From positions 1 through 64,000 of the forward strand of contig CASFNB010000005.1 of NCBI GenBank assembly GCA_949295915.1: a DNA stretch of 64,000 nt, in the 5' to 3' direction. Made by a program: the position numbers and the translations under genes. Shown here piece by piece: positions 34,653-44,402 of the stretch. This DNA comes from an uncultured Pseudomonadota bacterium. Its GTDB lineage: Bacteria; Pseudomonadota; Alphaproteobacteria; RF32; CAG-239. Within the stretch, counting starts at the first letter, position 1. Each line of letters opens with the position of its first letter. A model generated the notes under the pieces. It did no database searches. It saw nothing but the letters and a program-made list of their open reading frames with translations, and had not been told where the DNA came from.

Positions 34653-36497
34653 TCAATCAAAATCTTGTGCCGCGAGCAAATTTTCTTTTTCCTTTTTGAG
34701 GGATTCATAGCGTTTATAAATATCATCTGAAAGCGATTCGGAAGTTTCCATCACGCGTAAACATTCTTTTATTTCTGCATCAAGTTGTTTGAGTTGTGAT
34801 TCTAGTATACGTAAATCCAAATTTTCACGCATATGTACATCGTTTGGATTTTGAATTTTGAGCATCTTAAATTCCAAAAGTTCATCGACCGACTTTTGCA
34901 AACCGCGTGCTTTAAGTTTTTCCGTCATAACGGCAAAATCTTCTATTTTTTCTTCTTGATTGATTTCTATAATATTTTCAAGTAAAGAGTTAAGTTGTTG
35001 ATTTTTTATGTTGAAATTATATATTTTTTCTTCATATTCATCAATCAGGCTTGGATATAATACCAAAGCCGAAACCACATATTTTGCTACCAATTCATCC
35101 AAATGGACTTTTGGTGTGGCAAGAGCCGCTTGATGAATTGAAGCATTATTTTTAGAATCGTAACGATATTTTTGCCCGTAAACAGACTTTTTCTCTTGCA
35201 TTGTCTGCTGACGTTTACGCCAACTGGCCCCCTTTCCCAGCTCATTATAGATTTTGTCTTGCATTTCTTGAATATAATAATTACGCACCGTTTCATCGGC
35301 AATCTTTGCCACCTCTTCTTTTATGTTCTTTTCGACCAAAGCTTTCTGCTCCGGTGTTGACGTTTCTATTCCGTCAACATTTTTTTGCCACAACAAATCT
35401 TTAAGAGGCGTAACTTCAGATGTAGCTTTATAAAAAGCCTCTCTTCCCAATGTTTTCAAAAACTCATCCGGATCTTTTGCTCCGGTCAAAAAAACATATT
35501 GCAAAGAGTTTCCGGCTTTCAAAATCGGCAACACGCGATCTACTGAACGCACGGCAGCACGTCGTCCGGCCAAATCACCGTCAAAACAACAGGTCGGTAC
35601 ATCAACCACACGCCAAGCTTCTTGAATTTGATCTTCGGTCAAAGCTGTTCCCAACGGTGCCACGGCATAATGAATACCATATTTATCCATACCGATAACA
35701 TCCATATACCCTTCACAGATAATCAGTTTTTTCTCTTGATAGCCGGCATCTTTGGCATAATTGAGGTTATAGAGGATACGACGTTTATTAAAAATCGGAG
35801 TTTCCGGCGAGTTAAGATATTTCGGTTGTCCATCCCCCATAATACGTCCGCCGAAAGCAATCACTTTGCCGCGTTTATCCATAATCGGAATCATTACCCT
35901 ATCACGGAAAAAGTCATGCGGACGACGCGTTTTATCTTCGGGAATGGTCAAAAGCCCAAGCTCATTCATCTCCTTATCATTTACCCCTTTAGAGGTAAGA
36001 TAGGTTTTCAGCCCGTTATTATTCGGCGCATAACCTAAACGAAATTTTCGGATAATATCATCGCCAAAACCGCGATGAGCCAAATAATCCAGCGCTCTTT
36101 GCCCCTCAGGCATACGCAAAGATTTTTCAAAAAACTTGCAGGCAAGCTCCATAATATCATAAAGAGAATTGCGTTTTTCCACCTCTTCGGGCTTGGCATA
36201 AGAATCTCTCGGAACTTGCAACCCCGCCTTCTCTGCCAATTTTTCAATGGCTTCCATAAATGACAGATTATTGGCTTCCATTTCAAATTTGATAATATCA
36301 CCATGTGCACCGCAACCAAAACAATGGTAGAAACCTTTGCTTTCATTCACGGTGAAAGATGGTGTTTTTTCATTATGAAACGGGCAACAAGCCTGATATT
36401 CACGACCTTTGCGAATGAGCTTAACCTTAGCGCCGACCACATCAACAATCGACACCTTCTCGCGCAATTCATCGCAAAATTTTTGTAAATCTGCCAT
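34653..36497 (-). CDS. dnaG: DNA primase DnaG
   Basis: DnaG makes RNA primers for DNA replication. Residues 38-62 hold the CHC2 zinc ribbon (C38, H41, C59, C62 in CCPFHNEKTP...YHCFGCGAHGD). The TOPRIM core has KLIICEGYMDVIGM with the catalytic Glu and later CCFDGDLAGRRAA with the DxD-like metal site. The C-terminal helicase-binding part is helical. The 614-residue length is normal. The ATG at 36497 is immediately downstream of the GatB/YqeY gene, and the gene is followed by rpoD. Confidence 0.96.
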   Translation of the reverse strand: MADLQKFCDELREKVSIVDVVGAKVKLIRKGREYQACCPFHNEKTPSFTVNESKGFYHCFGCGAHGDIIKFEMEANNLSFMEAIEKLAEKAGLQVPRDSYAKPEEVEKRNSLYDIMELACKFFEKSLRMPEGQRALDYLAHRGFGDDIIRKFRLGYAPNNNGLKTYLTSKGVNDKEMNELGLLTIPEDKTRRPHDFFRDRVMIPIMDKRGKVIAFGGRIMGDGQPKYLNSPETPIFNKRRILYNLNYAKDAGYQEKKLIICEGYMDVIGMDKYGIHYAVAPLGTALTEDQIQEAWRVVDVPTCCFDGDLAGRRAAVRSVDRVLPILKAGNSLQYVFLTGAKDPDEFLKTLGREAFYKATSEVTPLKDLLWQKNVDGIETSTPEQKALVEKNIKEEVAKIADETVRNYYIQEMQDKIYNELGKGASWRKRQQTMQEKKSVYGQKYRYDSKNNASIHQAALATPKVHLDELVAKYVVSALVLYPSLIDEYEEKIYNFNIKNQQLNSLLENIIEINQEEKIEDFAVMTEKLKARGLQKSVDELLEFKMLKIQNPNDVHMRENLDLRILESQLKQLDAEIKECLRVMETSESLSDDIYKRYESLKKEKENLLAAQDFD

Positions 36498-36517
36498 TTA
36501 TGTAGAAAACAAATAAA

Positions 36518-36970
36518 TTAGCCGAGCAAGTTTTTAATGATACCGTTAGCAGCACCCATATCCATTTGACCGGCATATTTAGACTTGAGAGCGCCCATAA
36601 CTTTGCCCATATCTTTCATAGATTGAGCACCTGTTTCGGCAATCACGGCTTTAATGGCATTTTCCATATCGGCGCCACTGAGCTGTTTGGGCAAAAATCT
36701 TTCAATAATATTGATTTCGGATTGTTCTTTATCAGCCAAATCCTGACGATTACCGTCTAAATACATTTTAATTGAATCTTTGCGTTGTTTAATCATACCT
36801 TGCATCATGGAAAGAAGTTCTGCATCGGTTGCTTTTTCTTGACCGCGACCTCTGGCATCAACGTCTTTTTCCTTCATACCGGCAATAATCAAGCGAACGG
36901 CGGAAACGGTAGTTGTGTCTTTATTTTTCATCGATTCTTTTAAGGTATTTTGCAAATCATCTCTTAACAT
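36518..36970 (-). CDS. GatB/YqeY domain protein
   Basis: A 150-residue protein of the YqeY family, related to the C-terminal tail domain of the GatB amidotransferase subunit. The start is MLRDDLQNTLKESMKNKDTTTVSAVRLIIAGMKEKDVDARG; the end is IKAVIAETGAQSMKDMGKVMGALKSKYAGQMDMGAANGIIKNLL. The ATG at 36970 has AAGGAG eight bases upstream; the open frame to 37021 is not supported. YqeY next to dnaG-rpoD is a common proteobacterial order. The exact role is unclear, possibly tRNA-dependent amidotransfer or RNA binding. Confidence 0.92.
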   Translation of the reverse strand: MLRDDLQNTLKESMKNKDTTTVSAVRLIIAGMKEKDVDARGRGQEKATDAELLSMMQGMIKQRKDSIKMYLDGNRQDLADKEQSEINIIERFLPKQLSGADMENAIKAVIAETGAQSMKDMGKVMGALKSKYAGQMDMGAANGIIKNLLG

Positions 36971-37039
36971 ATTTTTTCTCCTTAAATAAACATATTGCCA
37001 TGAGAATAAACACTTGGGCATAAAATTGCAAGGTAAAGT

Positions 37040-38848
37040 TTAAAAATAATGCCGCCACGACAACAAACTTTCTTCCATATCTTTACCGCTGCGCCACTCT
37101 TTAGAATAACGTATGGCCAAAGCATTATTACGATTAAGCGAATAAGCCCCCTCAATATTGAGCTTTGTCTTTTCACCAAACTTATCCGTGGCATAGACTT
37201 GCTCGGCTTCGGTAAATAAGCGCCATTTATCAAAATCGGCAAACACACCGAGAGCACCGCCCAAGCCGAAATAGGCATTATCCGGTAAAAATCCGCCATA
37301 TGCCGCATAACTATTGAGTTGCGCATAGGTCCAAACTTCATCGATAATGGCATAGCTGACACCGGTTCCGACTTTCAAGTTGGTAACATAACCTTCATCT
37401 TCCGTTTCGGGGTTATATTCGCGCGCCACGTCCCATCTGATTTCATAAGAAAAAGGTCGAAACATAGCATCCATCGGCGAAATGGACTTGATGCCGACAA
37501 TATCAAATTTTTGCAAAACTGTTTTGTTCCGATCATCATAATGACGCAAAGCTGTGTTAAGAAAATTGATTTCTGCTCCGCGCAAAAAACCGTAATTATC
37601 ATCGGTCAAAGAATGATACGCCGGACGATATGATATTTCTTGAAAAGCCTCCCCGTTTCTAAAACCGGTTCCGATTTCTGCCCGCATGGAGTCATGAGTA
37701 AGATATGGTTCTTTGCCTTTATCAAGCTCGGCAATACTACCCTGTTCTGTCACTTTATTACGCGCCATCAGAAGTTTGAAACTTTGCTTACGATAATCGG
37801 CAAGTTCCAAATTTTTTGCCACATATTGATATTGCACAAACTGATAAGCTGTTTCCAGCACGTCGGCTTTTTCCGGCTCGGATAAGCCGGTTAAATCATA
37901 ATCTTGTTCATGGATAATTTCTAAATATTGTTCTTTTTGCCGGGCATTCATCATTTTGTAGCGATGTCTGATTTTAGCCTGTCGAGAAGGACGATAATTA
38001 ATGTCTTTGACCAAACCTTGACGCTTTAAAACTGCCTTGATGGTGTCAAGCGGAATGGTTTGCACCGGAAATTGCTCTGAGAGCTGCATGGACGGACGCA
38101 CGGCATCAAGCACTTCCATCAGCATATAAGAGCAATTTTGCGTAAAGAAATAATATCTGGTCTGAGAGTGTCCCACTTCCCAAAGATGCGCGACAAAAAA
38201 GTCCAACTCTTCCGGCGTAAAATTGAGATTAAATTCCCAAATATCACGATTTTCAATATTATTATAGGTATTGATGATATCATAATAAGGTTTGACGGTA
38301 AAACCGCCGTAATATCCTCCGGTCAACCCCCAGATAGCAAAAAGCACACTGTTTTCTTGCCCTGCGGTAAACGCACCATAGTTTGCACCATGTGCCAAAA
38401 GTTGCGTTCCCTTGCGTGCGGTATCGATTCTGATAAGCGTATGCCCGAACAGTGATGACGGATTGTTCATATAGGCATCGGTAAAGAGAAGAGTTACACC
38501 CGATGGACGTAAATCATCATAAAATTGTTCCAAATCTTTACATTTAGGAAAAGGCTTGGAAACGCGCCCGTTTTTTTGCAAAAGTTTATAACGTGCCGGA
38601 AAGAGGCATTTTTTTTCGATATCTTCAGTATTTTCAAATAAATTGATGGTTGCTTGTAATTCAGCTTGCGGATTTGTTTTGCCATCCGGAGATAAGAAAA
38701 AAGGATCAGAGTCTATCGTGCTGACATATGTTCCGTTTTCTTCCTGATAATGCACCAAGGCAAGCCACTCTGGCGATTTTTCAAAAGCGGCGTAAGAAGG
38801 TGTTGCTATCAATAGCAAAGAAAAAACAAAGACAAACCTTTTCAGCAC
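37040..38848 (-). CDS. Periplasmic DUF4105 / Lnb-N domain protein
   Basis: A 602-residue exported protein with a clear signal peptide (MLKRFVFVFSLLLIATPSYA). The family is DUF4105, now related to the Lnb N-terminal domain. Conserved His and Cys occur in NNPSSLFGHTLIRIDTA and FTQNCSYMLMEVLDAV, as in the proposed acyltransferase catalytic pair of Lnb. Another block is GLTGGYYGGFTVKPYYDIINTYNNIENRDIWEFNLN. The C-terminal ~250 residues look beta-rich (GLGGALGVFADFDKWRLFTEAEQVYATDKF) and end in an aromatic (WRHYF), so an outer-membrane beta-barrel is possible. Function in this organism is uncertain. Confidence 0.85.
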   Translation of the reverse strand: MLKRFVFVFSLLLIATPSYAAFEKSPEWLALVHYQEENGTYVSTIDSDPFFLSPDGKTNPQAELQATINLFENTEDIEKKCLFPARYKLLQKNGRVSKPFPKCKDLEQFYDDLRPSGVTLLFTDAYMNNPSSLFGHTLIRIDTARKGTQLLAHGANYGAFTAGQENSVLFAIWGLTGGYYGGFTVKPYYDIINTYNNIENRDIWEFNLNFTPEELDFFVAHLWEVGHSQTRYYFFTQNCSYMLMEVLDAVRPSMQLSEQFPVQTIPLDTIKAVLKRQGLVKDINYRPSRQAKIRHRYKMMNARQKEQYLEIIHEQDYDLTGLSEPEKADVLETAYQFVQYQYVAKNLELADYRKQSFKLLMARNKVTEQGSIAELDKGKEPYLTHDSMRAEIGTGFRNGEAFQEISYRPAYHSLTDDNYGFLRGAEINFLNTALRHYDDRNKTVLQKFDIVGIKSISPMDAMFRPFSYEIRWDVAREYNPETEDEGYVTNLKVGTGVSYAIIDEVWTYAQLNSYAAYGGFLPDNAYFGLGGALGVFADFDKWRLFTEAEQVYATDKFGEKTKLNIEGAYSLNRNNALAIRYSKEWRSGKDMEESLLSWRHYF

Positions 38849-38863
38849 TATTCAGCTCCTAAC

Positions 38864-38905
38864 AAAAAAGCGGCTCGAAAGATATAAAAAATTCCGAACC
38901 GCTTG
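38864..38905 (-). terminator. Intrinsic terminator of the DUF3015 gene
   Basis: On the minus strand AAGCGGTTCGG and CGAGCCGCTT form a stem with a long AT loop, followed by T residues. It lies just after the stop at 38921 and before the DUF4105 gene. Confidence 0.8.
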
Positions 38906-38920
38906 AGGACAAACAAACTT

Positions 38921-39376
38921 TTAAGCTTGAGTAACTTCCATCAATTTTAAAGTAACATTGACGGCATCAACATTTTCATCTTCAAACATATAAGCAAAAT
39001 TTTGTTTAGAAATTTCGCCGAGTTTAGTGCTGTCCATGTTCAAGATACCGGCCAAAGTATCAATGGTTTCGCCACGACCGGCAGCAGCATCAAGAGCATA
39101 TTGTTCCATGTTGTTTTCCATGAAAGCCAAAACCATTCTGCCGGTACCGCCGGTTACACGACCGTTCGGATCACAACCGGATGTTCCGAATGTAATACCA
39201 AATGTTTGGGTAAAGAACAAGCCGTTAGTTGTAACAGCCAAAACTTGCGGACCGATACCGCTTTGACCGCGCCAAGCCATTGAGCCCAAACCGCAACCGG
39301 TACTGTCTATTGCTTGTGCATTGGAAGCTAAAGCCATTGCACCGGCCAAGAAAGATGCTAAAACAACTTTTTTCAT
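38921..39376 (-). CDS. DUF3015 periplasmic protein
   Basis: A 151-residue secreted protein with a signal peptide (MKKVVLASFLAGAMALASNAQA). The mature start, STGCGLGSMAWRGQSG, and NGLFFTQTFGITFGTSGCDPNG match DUF3015. These proteins carry two conserved Cys that could form a disulfide. The role is unknown. The ATG at 39376 has a strong GGAGG upstream; the open frame to 39469 is not supported. It stands alone between its terminator and the divergent greA. Confidence 0.88.
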   Translation of the reverse strand: MKKVVLASFLAGAMALASNAQAIDSTGCGLGSMAWRGQSGIGPQVLAVTTNGLFFTQTFGITFGTSGCDPNGRVTGGTGRMVLAFMENNMEQYALDAAAGRGETIDTLAGILNMDSTKLGEISKQNFAYMFEDENVDAVNVTLKLMEVTQA

Positions 39377-39608
39377 AAAAACCTCCGTTAATAAACTAAC
39401 ACTCATACGATAACACAACCTTAGCGCTTGTATAGTTAAAATTAAAGTTTTTCCCAGAAAAACACACAATCTTCAAAAAAGCTTGCAATATACAAATATT
39501 GATGCTATATAAATACACAGACAAAGAAAAATCAAGCTGTGATGGAGTCCCATCGCAGTTTTATTTTATCATTTAAAAATCAGTAATTTTTTAGTTGAGG
39601 TGAGTAAA

Positions 39609-40082
39609 ATGGAAAAGTTTCCTTTGACCAAACAGGGCTTTATTGAGCTTGAAGAAGAATTAAAACACTTAAAAGCCGTTGACCGCCCGAATATTATCGC
39701 CGCCATTGCCGAGGCTCGTTCTCATGGCGACTTGTCAGAGAATGCCGAATATTCTGCCGCCAAAGAAAAGCAAAGCTTTATTGAAGGTCGCATTCAAGAT
39801 TTGGAGGCCGTTATCAGCCGCGCCCAAGTTATTGATCCGAAAGAAAGTAAATGTGACGTTGTCCGCTTTGGTGCTACCGTTTTGGTTGCCGATGAAGATA
39901 CTGATGATGAAAAGAAATATCAAATTGTCGGCGATTATGAAGCAGACATTGACCGCAACAAAATTTCATTATCATCTCCTTTAGCCAAAGCTTTGATTGG
40001 TAAAGAAGTCGGCGATATTGCCGAATATACGGCGCCCGGCGGAAAAAAATCTTTTGAAATTTTGGAAATTGATTATATCTAA
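39609..40082 (+). CDS. greA: Transcription elongation factor GreA
   Basis: GreA stimulates RNA polymerase to cleave backtracked transcripts. The N-terminal coiled coil is [60 protein letters not shown], with the acidic tip residues in DLSENAEY. The C-terminal domain is [37 protein letters not shown] chose ATG at 39609 with GAGG seven bases before; GTG at 39600 is in frame but would overlap that SD. It is followed by its own terminator and then trxB. Confidence 0.96.
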   Translation: MEKFPLTKQGFIELEEELKHLKAVDRPNIIAAIAEARSHGDLSENAEYSAAKEKQSFIEGRIQDLEAVISRAQVIDPKESKCDVVRFGATVLVADEDTDDEKKYQIVGDYEADIDRNKISLSSPLAKALIGKEVGDIAEYTAPGGKKSFEILEIDYI

Positions 40083-40100
40083 TCGTCACAAAAAATTATC

Positions 40101-40134
40101 AAAGCTGTCTTAAAAAAATAAGGCAGCTTTTTTA
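40101..40134 (+). terminator. Intrinsic terminator of greA
   Basis: AAAGCTGTCTTA and TAAGGCAGCTTT pair around an A-rich loop and are followed by a T run. Confidence 0.88.
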
Positions 40135-40215
40135 TTATAACTCGGACATAACACTTGCCAAAGCAAAATTAAAACACTACTTTAAGCGCAATAATAAAAT
40201 TTTTGGAGAAAACAC

Positions 40216-41148
<933 letters not shown>

Positions 41149-41253
41149 CTATTAATTTTTGTCAAATTTTGCGCTAATGTATGTTCCATAAAAAAATTAT
41201 TAAGGAAACAAATTTTAGAAGCTCTTAATAATTAAGAGCTGAATCTACACAAG

Positions 41254-41287
41254 AAAAACGTTCAGTAAAAAACTGAACGTTTTTTTG
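41254..41287. terminator. Bidirectional terminator between trxB and the XRE gene
   Basis: AACGTTCAG (41257-41265) pairs with CTGAACGTT (41273-41281) with A residues before and T residues after. A second AT-rich palindrome, AGCTCTTAA facing TTAAGAGCT, lies at 41220-41240 with no T run. Confidence 0.88.
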
Positions 41288-41297
41288 TGGTTTGAAA

Positions 41298-41543
41298 TCA
41301 GCAATTTGCCTCAAAAGAAACATCAATTTTCATATCAAATGCCCGTGCGATTTGGTGCAGATTGCCGAAATTAAGTTCGGCAAGACCGAGTTCCAGTTTT
41401 TCCAGATAAGAAGAAGACACACCGGTTTGTGTCGCCAAATCAAGAATAGTCATACGGTGCAATCTTCTTAACGTGGTGAGTTGCTCGGCAAGGTTAAGAC
41501 GTGTTTGTTTGAGATTAAGACGAGCTTGTTTTTTGTTTAGCAT
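41298..41543 (-). CDS. XRE-family helix-turn-helix regulator
   Basis: An 81-residue DNA-binding protein with one HTH_XRE domain: LAEQLTTLRRLHRMTILDLATQTGVSSSYLEKLELGLAELNFGNLHQIARAFDM. A basic, repeated N-terminal stretch (KKQARLNLKQTRLNLAEQL) precedes it. A GGAG lies before the ATG. The protein resembles the antitoxin/regulator part of many small XRE proteins; no toxin partner is seen. The adjacent repeat-rich spacer could contain its operator. Confidence 0.85.
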   Translation of the reverse strand: MLNKKQARLNLKQTRLNLAEQLTTLRRLHRMTILDLATQTGVSSSYLEKLELGLAELNFGNLHQIARAFDMKIDVSFEANC

Positions 41544-41581
41544 ATTTCAACTCCAATTTATTAAGGGACAACTTTTGCCGT

Positions 41582-41763
41582 CAAACACGCCGTGTTTGTG
41601 GGGTCAAGCTGCCACCAGCTTGTTAAATATAAAACCGCCGAGAGGGAAAACTCAAGGCGGTGGAGCTGAAAAACTGCCATAATATCAGTCATCCTTATTC
41701 GACACAAAGTGCTTATATCGGATACTCCACCAGAAGTGGACATATTATGGAGATGTTTTTCAG
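41582..41763. repeat. Array of four hairpins
   Basis: In order: CAAACACG/CGTGTTTG (41582-41598); CAAGCTG/CAGCTTG (41605-41622); ACCGCC/GGCGGT (41634-41661); and a long imperfect stem with arms at 41666-41685 and 41742-41763 (CTGAAAAAC...CCATAATAT against ATATTATGG...GTTTTTCAG). All four stems are seen directly. Whether they act as RNA or DNA structures is not shown. Confidence 0.6.
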
Positions 41764-42001
41764 ACACCACAGGCTATCTCTAACCTGCAAAGAGCATTGT
41801 AGTTATAATAAAGAAAAATGCAAATATTTTTTCCCACATTTGCCATACTAAAGCTATTTCAGAGTCTATTTTTTTCTTTCTTATTATCGCCTATCGATAG
41901 TCGATAATATACGAGAAAACAAATAATTATGTAAAATTCAGAAACAATTTTGACATAATGATAAGGATTAGTTTCATAAGCCATAAAAGACACGCCTAGC
42001 A

Positions 42002-42056
42002 CAGGATACGGACAGAGCGGCAATCAAACTTCTGCCGTCAAACACGCCGTGTTTGT
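42002..42056. repeat. 55-base direct repeat, copy 1
   Basis: Starts CAGGATACGGACAGAGC and ends CAAACACGCCGTGTTTGT. It differs from the copy at 42177-42231 by one base (GGC versus AGC near base 18). Its 3' end contains the 17-base palindrome also present near 41582-41598. Confidence 0.85.
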
Positions 42057-42110
42057 CACCCTGAACTTGTTTCAGGGTCTTATGAGATGCTGAAATAAAT
42101 TCAGTATGAC
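42054..42110. repeat. Dispersed palindromic repeat (CTGAACTTGTTTCAGG type)
   Basis: Two adjacent hairpins: CCCTGAACTTGTTTCAGGG and CTGAAATAAATTCAG, inside an outer inverted repeat (GTCACCCTGAA against TTCAGTATGAC). When translated on the minus strand it gives the EFISAS..TLKQVQGD peptide that often turns up in spurious proteins of many Alphaproteobacteria and Bacteroidetes. It is a known class of interspersed repeat. Confidence 0.75.
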
Positions 42111-42176
42111 AATAAGGAAAGAAAATTTTTTCAAGGCACGATGCCTCCGCCTTGCACAAAGAAAGCATTGCGGCTT

Positions 42177-42231
42177 CAGGATACGGACAGAGCAGCAATC
42201 AAACTTCTGCCGTCAAACACGCCGTGTTTGT
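42177..42231. repeat. 55-base direct repeat, copy 2
   Basis: Identical to 42002-42056 except one base, with 120 bases between the copies. It also ends with the CAAACACGCCGTGTTTG palindrome. Confidence 0.85.
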
Positions 42232-42444
42232 GGCTTCGGCTTGCCGTAGAAACAATTTGAAGTTAGCTTTTTATATGAGAAAGATAATAAGATTTAAGAA
42301 AAATTGTGATAATATATAGATAAGAAAATTGTTTATACGAGGGAAATAATAAGAAACTAGAAAAAATTTGAGGGAGTTTACAAATTAGTAAATGACCGAA
42401 AATTTTATTCGCAGTTTCTGTATTAGTTCCCCGTAGAAACAATT

Positions 42445-43674
42445 TTATTCGTAGCGGAGTGCGTTAATAGGATTTAATAATGACGCTTTGTAGGCGGGAT
42501 AAAGCCCAAAGGAAAGCCCGACAATACCCGAAAACGAGAACGGCAACAAAACATACATCAAAGTCGGAATTGGCGTTAATGTTGAAAAGATTGACACCAA
42601 GTAGACACCGACAAAGCCGAGAACAATACCGATAAGCCCGCCGATAAGCGAGAGCACCATGGCTTCGGTCAAAAATTGTAGGCGAATATCCCAAGCTTTG
42701 GCGCCTATCGCCATACGAATACCGATTTCTCGCGTGCGCTCGGTTACGGACACAAGCATAATATTCATAATGCCGATACCGCCGACAAGAAGAGAAATTC
42801 CGGCAATCGAACCTAAGAGAATGGTCATCACCTGAGTAGAACTTTCCATCATTTCCATCATTTGTGTCAGGTTGCGAATAACAAAGTCATCTTCCTTATT
42901 GGCACCTAAGTTATGCCGTTGACGTAAAAGCTCGGTAATTTCTTCCTGCGAAGTGTATGTGCTTTGCGCATCAACGGCTTGCAGCATAATCATTTTCACT
43001 TGATCGGGGAACTGGATTCCCATCACTTTTTTCTGTGCGGTGGTAATCGGAATAAACACGGCATCATCTTGGTCCATACCCATACCGCTCTGCCCTCTTT
43101 CATCCAACACCCCAACAACCTGAAACGGAATTCCTTTAATGCGAATTGTACGCCCGATGGGATCGACATCGCCGAAAAGCTCATTAACGACGGTTTGCCC
43201 GAGGATGGCGGTTTTATTGGCGTTTTTGGTATCGGATTCATTAAAAAAGCGCCCATATGCCAAGTTCCACTCTTTAATTTCAAAATAACGATTATCTGTA
43301 CCGGTAATTGTTGTTGACCAGTTGGCGTTTCCGTAAACAATCTGCGCTGTTTCTTCCAAAACCGGAGCTGCAAGTCTGATTGCGGCAATTTTTTCTTGAA
43401 TGGCATCTCCGTCAGCTTTTTTCATGGTTGGTTGCGAACCGTGCCCGCCTCTGGCTCCGCTGGATGTTGCCACACCGGAACGAACCATAATCAGGTTAGA
43501 ACCCATGGTTTTCATCTCATTTTTGATTGAGATTTGCGCCCCATGCCCAATAGCCAACATCACGATTACGGCAGCCACACCGATGATGATACCTAGACTG
43601 GTCAAAATTGAGCGCATTTTGTTGGCCTTTATGGCGCGAAGAGCAATACTGAAAATGGTTTTAAGCTGAATCAT
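42445..43674 (-). CDS. MacB-type ABC transporter permease
   Basis: The inner-membrane permease of a MacAB-like tripartite export system, 409 residues. The N-terminal TM is in ILTSLGIIIGVAAVIVMLAIGHGAQ. A large periplasmic (MacB_PCD) domain follows. Three more TM segments lie at the C-terminus (ISLLVGGIGIMNIMLVSVTERTREIGIRMAIGAK is the FtsX core, then LIGGLIGIVLGFVGVYLVS). The ATPase is a separate gene, so this is the split form rather than fused MacB. The gene starts two bases after the ATPase stop. Substrate (peptide, lipoprotein or antibiotic) is unknown. Confidence 0.9.
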   Translation of the reverse strand: MIQLKTIFSIALRAIKANKMRSILTSLGIIIGVAAVIVMLAIGHGAQISIKNEMKTMGSNLIMVRSGVATSSGARGGHGSQPTMKKADGDAIQEKIAAIRLAAPVLEETAQIVYGNANWSTTITGTDNRYFEIKEWNLAYGRFFNESDTKNANKTAILGQTVVNELFGDVDPIGRTIRIKGIPFQVVGVLDERGQSGMGMDQDDAVFIPITTAQKKVMGIQFPDQVKMIMLQAVDAQSTYTSQEEITELLRQRHNLGANKEDDFVIRNLTQMMEMMESSTQVMTILLGSIAGISLLVGGIGIMNIMLVSVTERTREIGIRMAIGAKAWDIRLQFLTEAMVLSLIGGLIGIVLGFVGVYLVSIFSTLTPIPTLMYVLLPFSFSGIVGLSFGLYPAYKASLLNPINALRYE

Positions 43675-43676
43675 GA

Positions 43677-44402
43677 TTATTCTCCGGCAAACAAATCTTT
43701 TTGAGCGTGTTTTCTTTTTTTGACTTTTTCATCAGAGTGAATTTCACCATCCACGATTTTGATGATTCTGTCGGCAAAAAGCGCAATATCTTCTTCGTGT
43801 GTCACCAAAATAATCGTACGTCCCATTTCTTTGTTGAGCTTGGTAAATAAATCCATAATTTCCACACTCATTTTGGTATCAAGATTACCGGTCGGTTCAT
43901 CGGCAAAAATAATCGGCGCATCATTGACAATAGCTCTGGCAATAGCCACACGTTGTTGCTGCCCGCCCGAAAGCTGGTTCGGCAAATGTTGCATTCTGTC
44001 TTTAAGTCCCACGCTTTTAAGAGCTTTTTCAGCACGTTCGGCACGCTCTTCATCCGGCACACCGGCATAAATCATCGGAAGCTCAACATTTTCTATGGCT
44101 GTTGTACGAGAAAGAAGATTAAAGCCTTGAAACACAAAGCCGATTTTTTTATTACGAATTTCAGCCAACTGATCGTTGGTCATTTTTTCTACATTGACGC
44201 CGTCAAGAACATATTTTCCGGAGGTTGGCTTATCCAAACACCCAAGAATATTCATGAGTGTTGACTTTCCCGAACCTGATGGCCCCATAATTGCCACAAA
44301 TTCTCCTTGATCAATTTCCAAAGAAATGCCTTTCAGGATTTTCAAATTAAATCCATCAAGAGGATAAGATTTGACAATATTTTTAAGCTCAATCAACGAC
44401 AT
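43677..44402 (-). CDS. MacB/LolD-type ABC transporter ATP-binding protein
   Basis: The ATPase of the same export set, 241 residues. Walker A is GPSGSGKS (residues 40-47), the Q-loop is [11 protein letters not shown], the signature is [15 protein letters not shown], and Walker B is [12 protein letters not shown] followed by the H-loop [12 protein letters not shown]. The pattern NLDTK is typical of the MacB/LolD/FtsE group. The C-terminus is basic. Its ATG shares one base with the adaptor stop (TAATG), so the adaptor, ATPase and permease are cotranslated. Confidence 0.93.
   Translation of the reverse strand: MSLIELKNIVKSYPLDGFNLKILKGISLEIDQGEFVAIMGPSGSGKSTLMNILGCLDKPTSGKYVLDGVNVEKMTNDQLAEIRNKKIGFVFQGFNLLSRTTAIENVELPMIYAGVPDEERAERAEKALKSVGLKDRMQHLPNQLSGGQQQRVAIARAIVNDAPIIFADEPTGNLDTKMSVEIMDLFTKLNKEMGRTIILVTHEEDIALFADRIIKIVDGEIHSDEKVKKRKHAQKDLFAGE

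Larger units (their letters stand above)
41544..42444. other. Repeat-rich gene-free spacer
   Basis: No protein gene with an SD and plausible composition is seen in these 900 bases. The left part (41582-41763) is an array of four hairpins. The right part holds a 55-base direct repeat (42002-42056 and 42177-42231) and a dispersed palindrome (42054-42110). From 42240 to 42440 it is AT-rich, with GTAGAAACAATTT twice (around 42245 and 42434). I read it as accumulated palindromic repeats between two unrelated operons. Confidence 0.7.

Noticed and set aside
41561-41770. A 69-aa minus-strand open frame over the hairpin array
   Set aside because: It crosses four inverted repeats, has no SD, and its composition follows the repeats.
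41974-42198. A 74-aa minus-strand open frame
   Set aside because: It is the translation of dispersed palindromic and direct repeats (EFISAS..LKQVQGD), a known source of false proteins.
41582-42231. CRISPR array
   Set aside because: Only three copies of a 17-base palindrome and two of a 55-base repeat, with irregular spacing and no cas genes.
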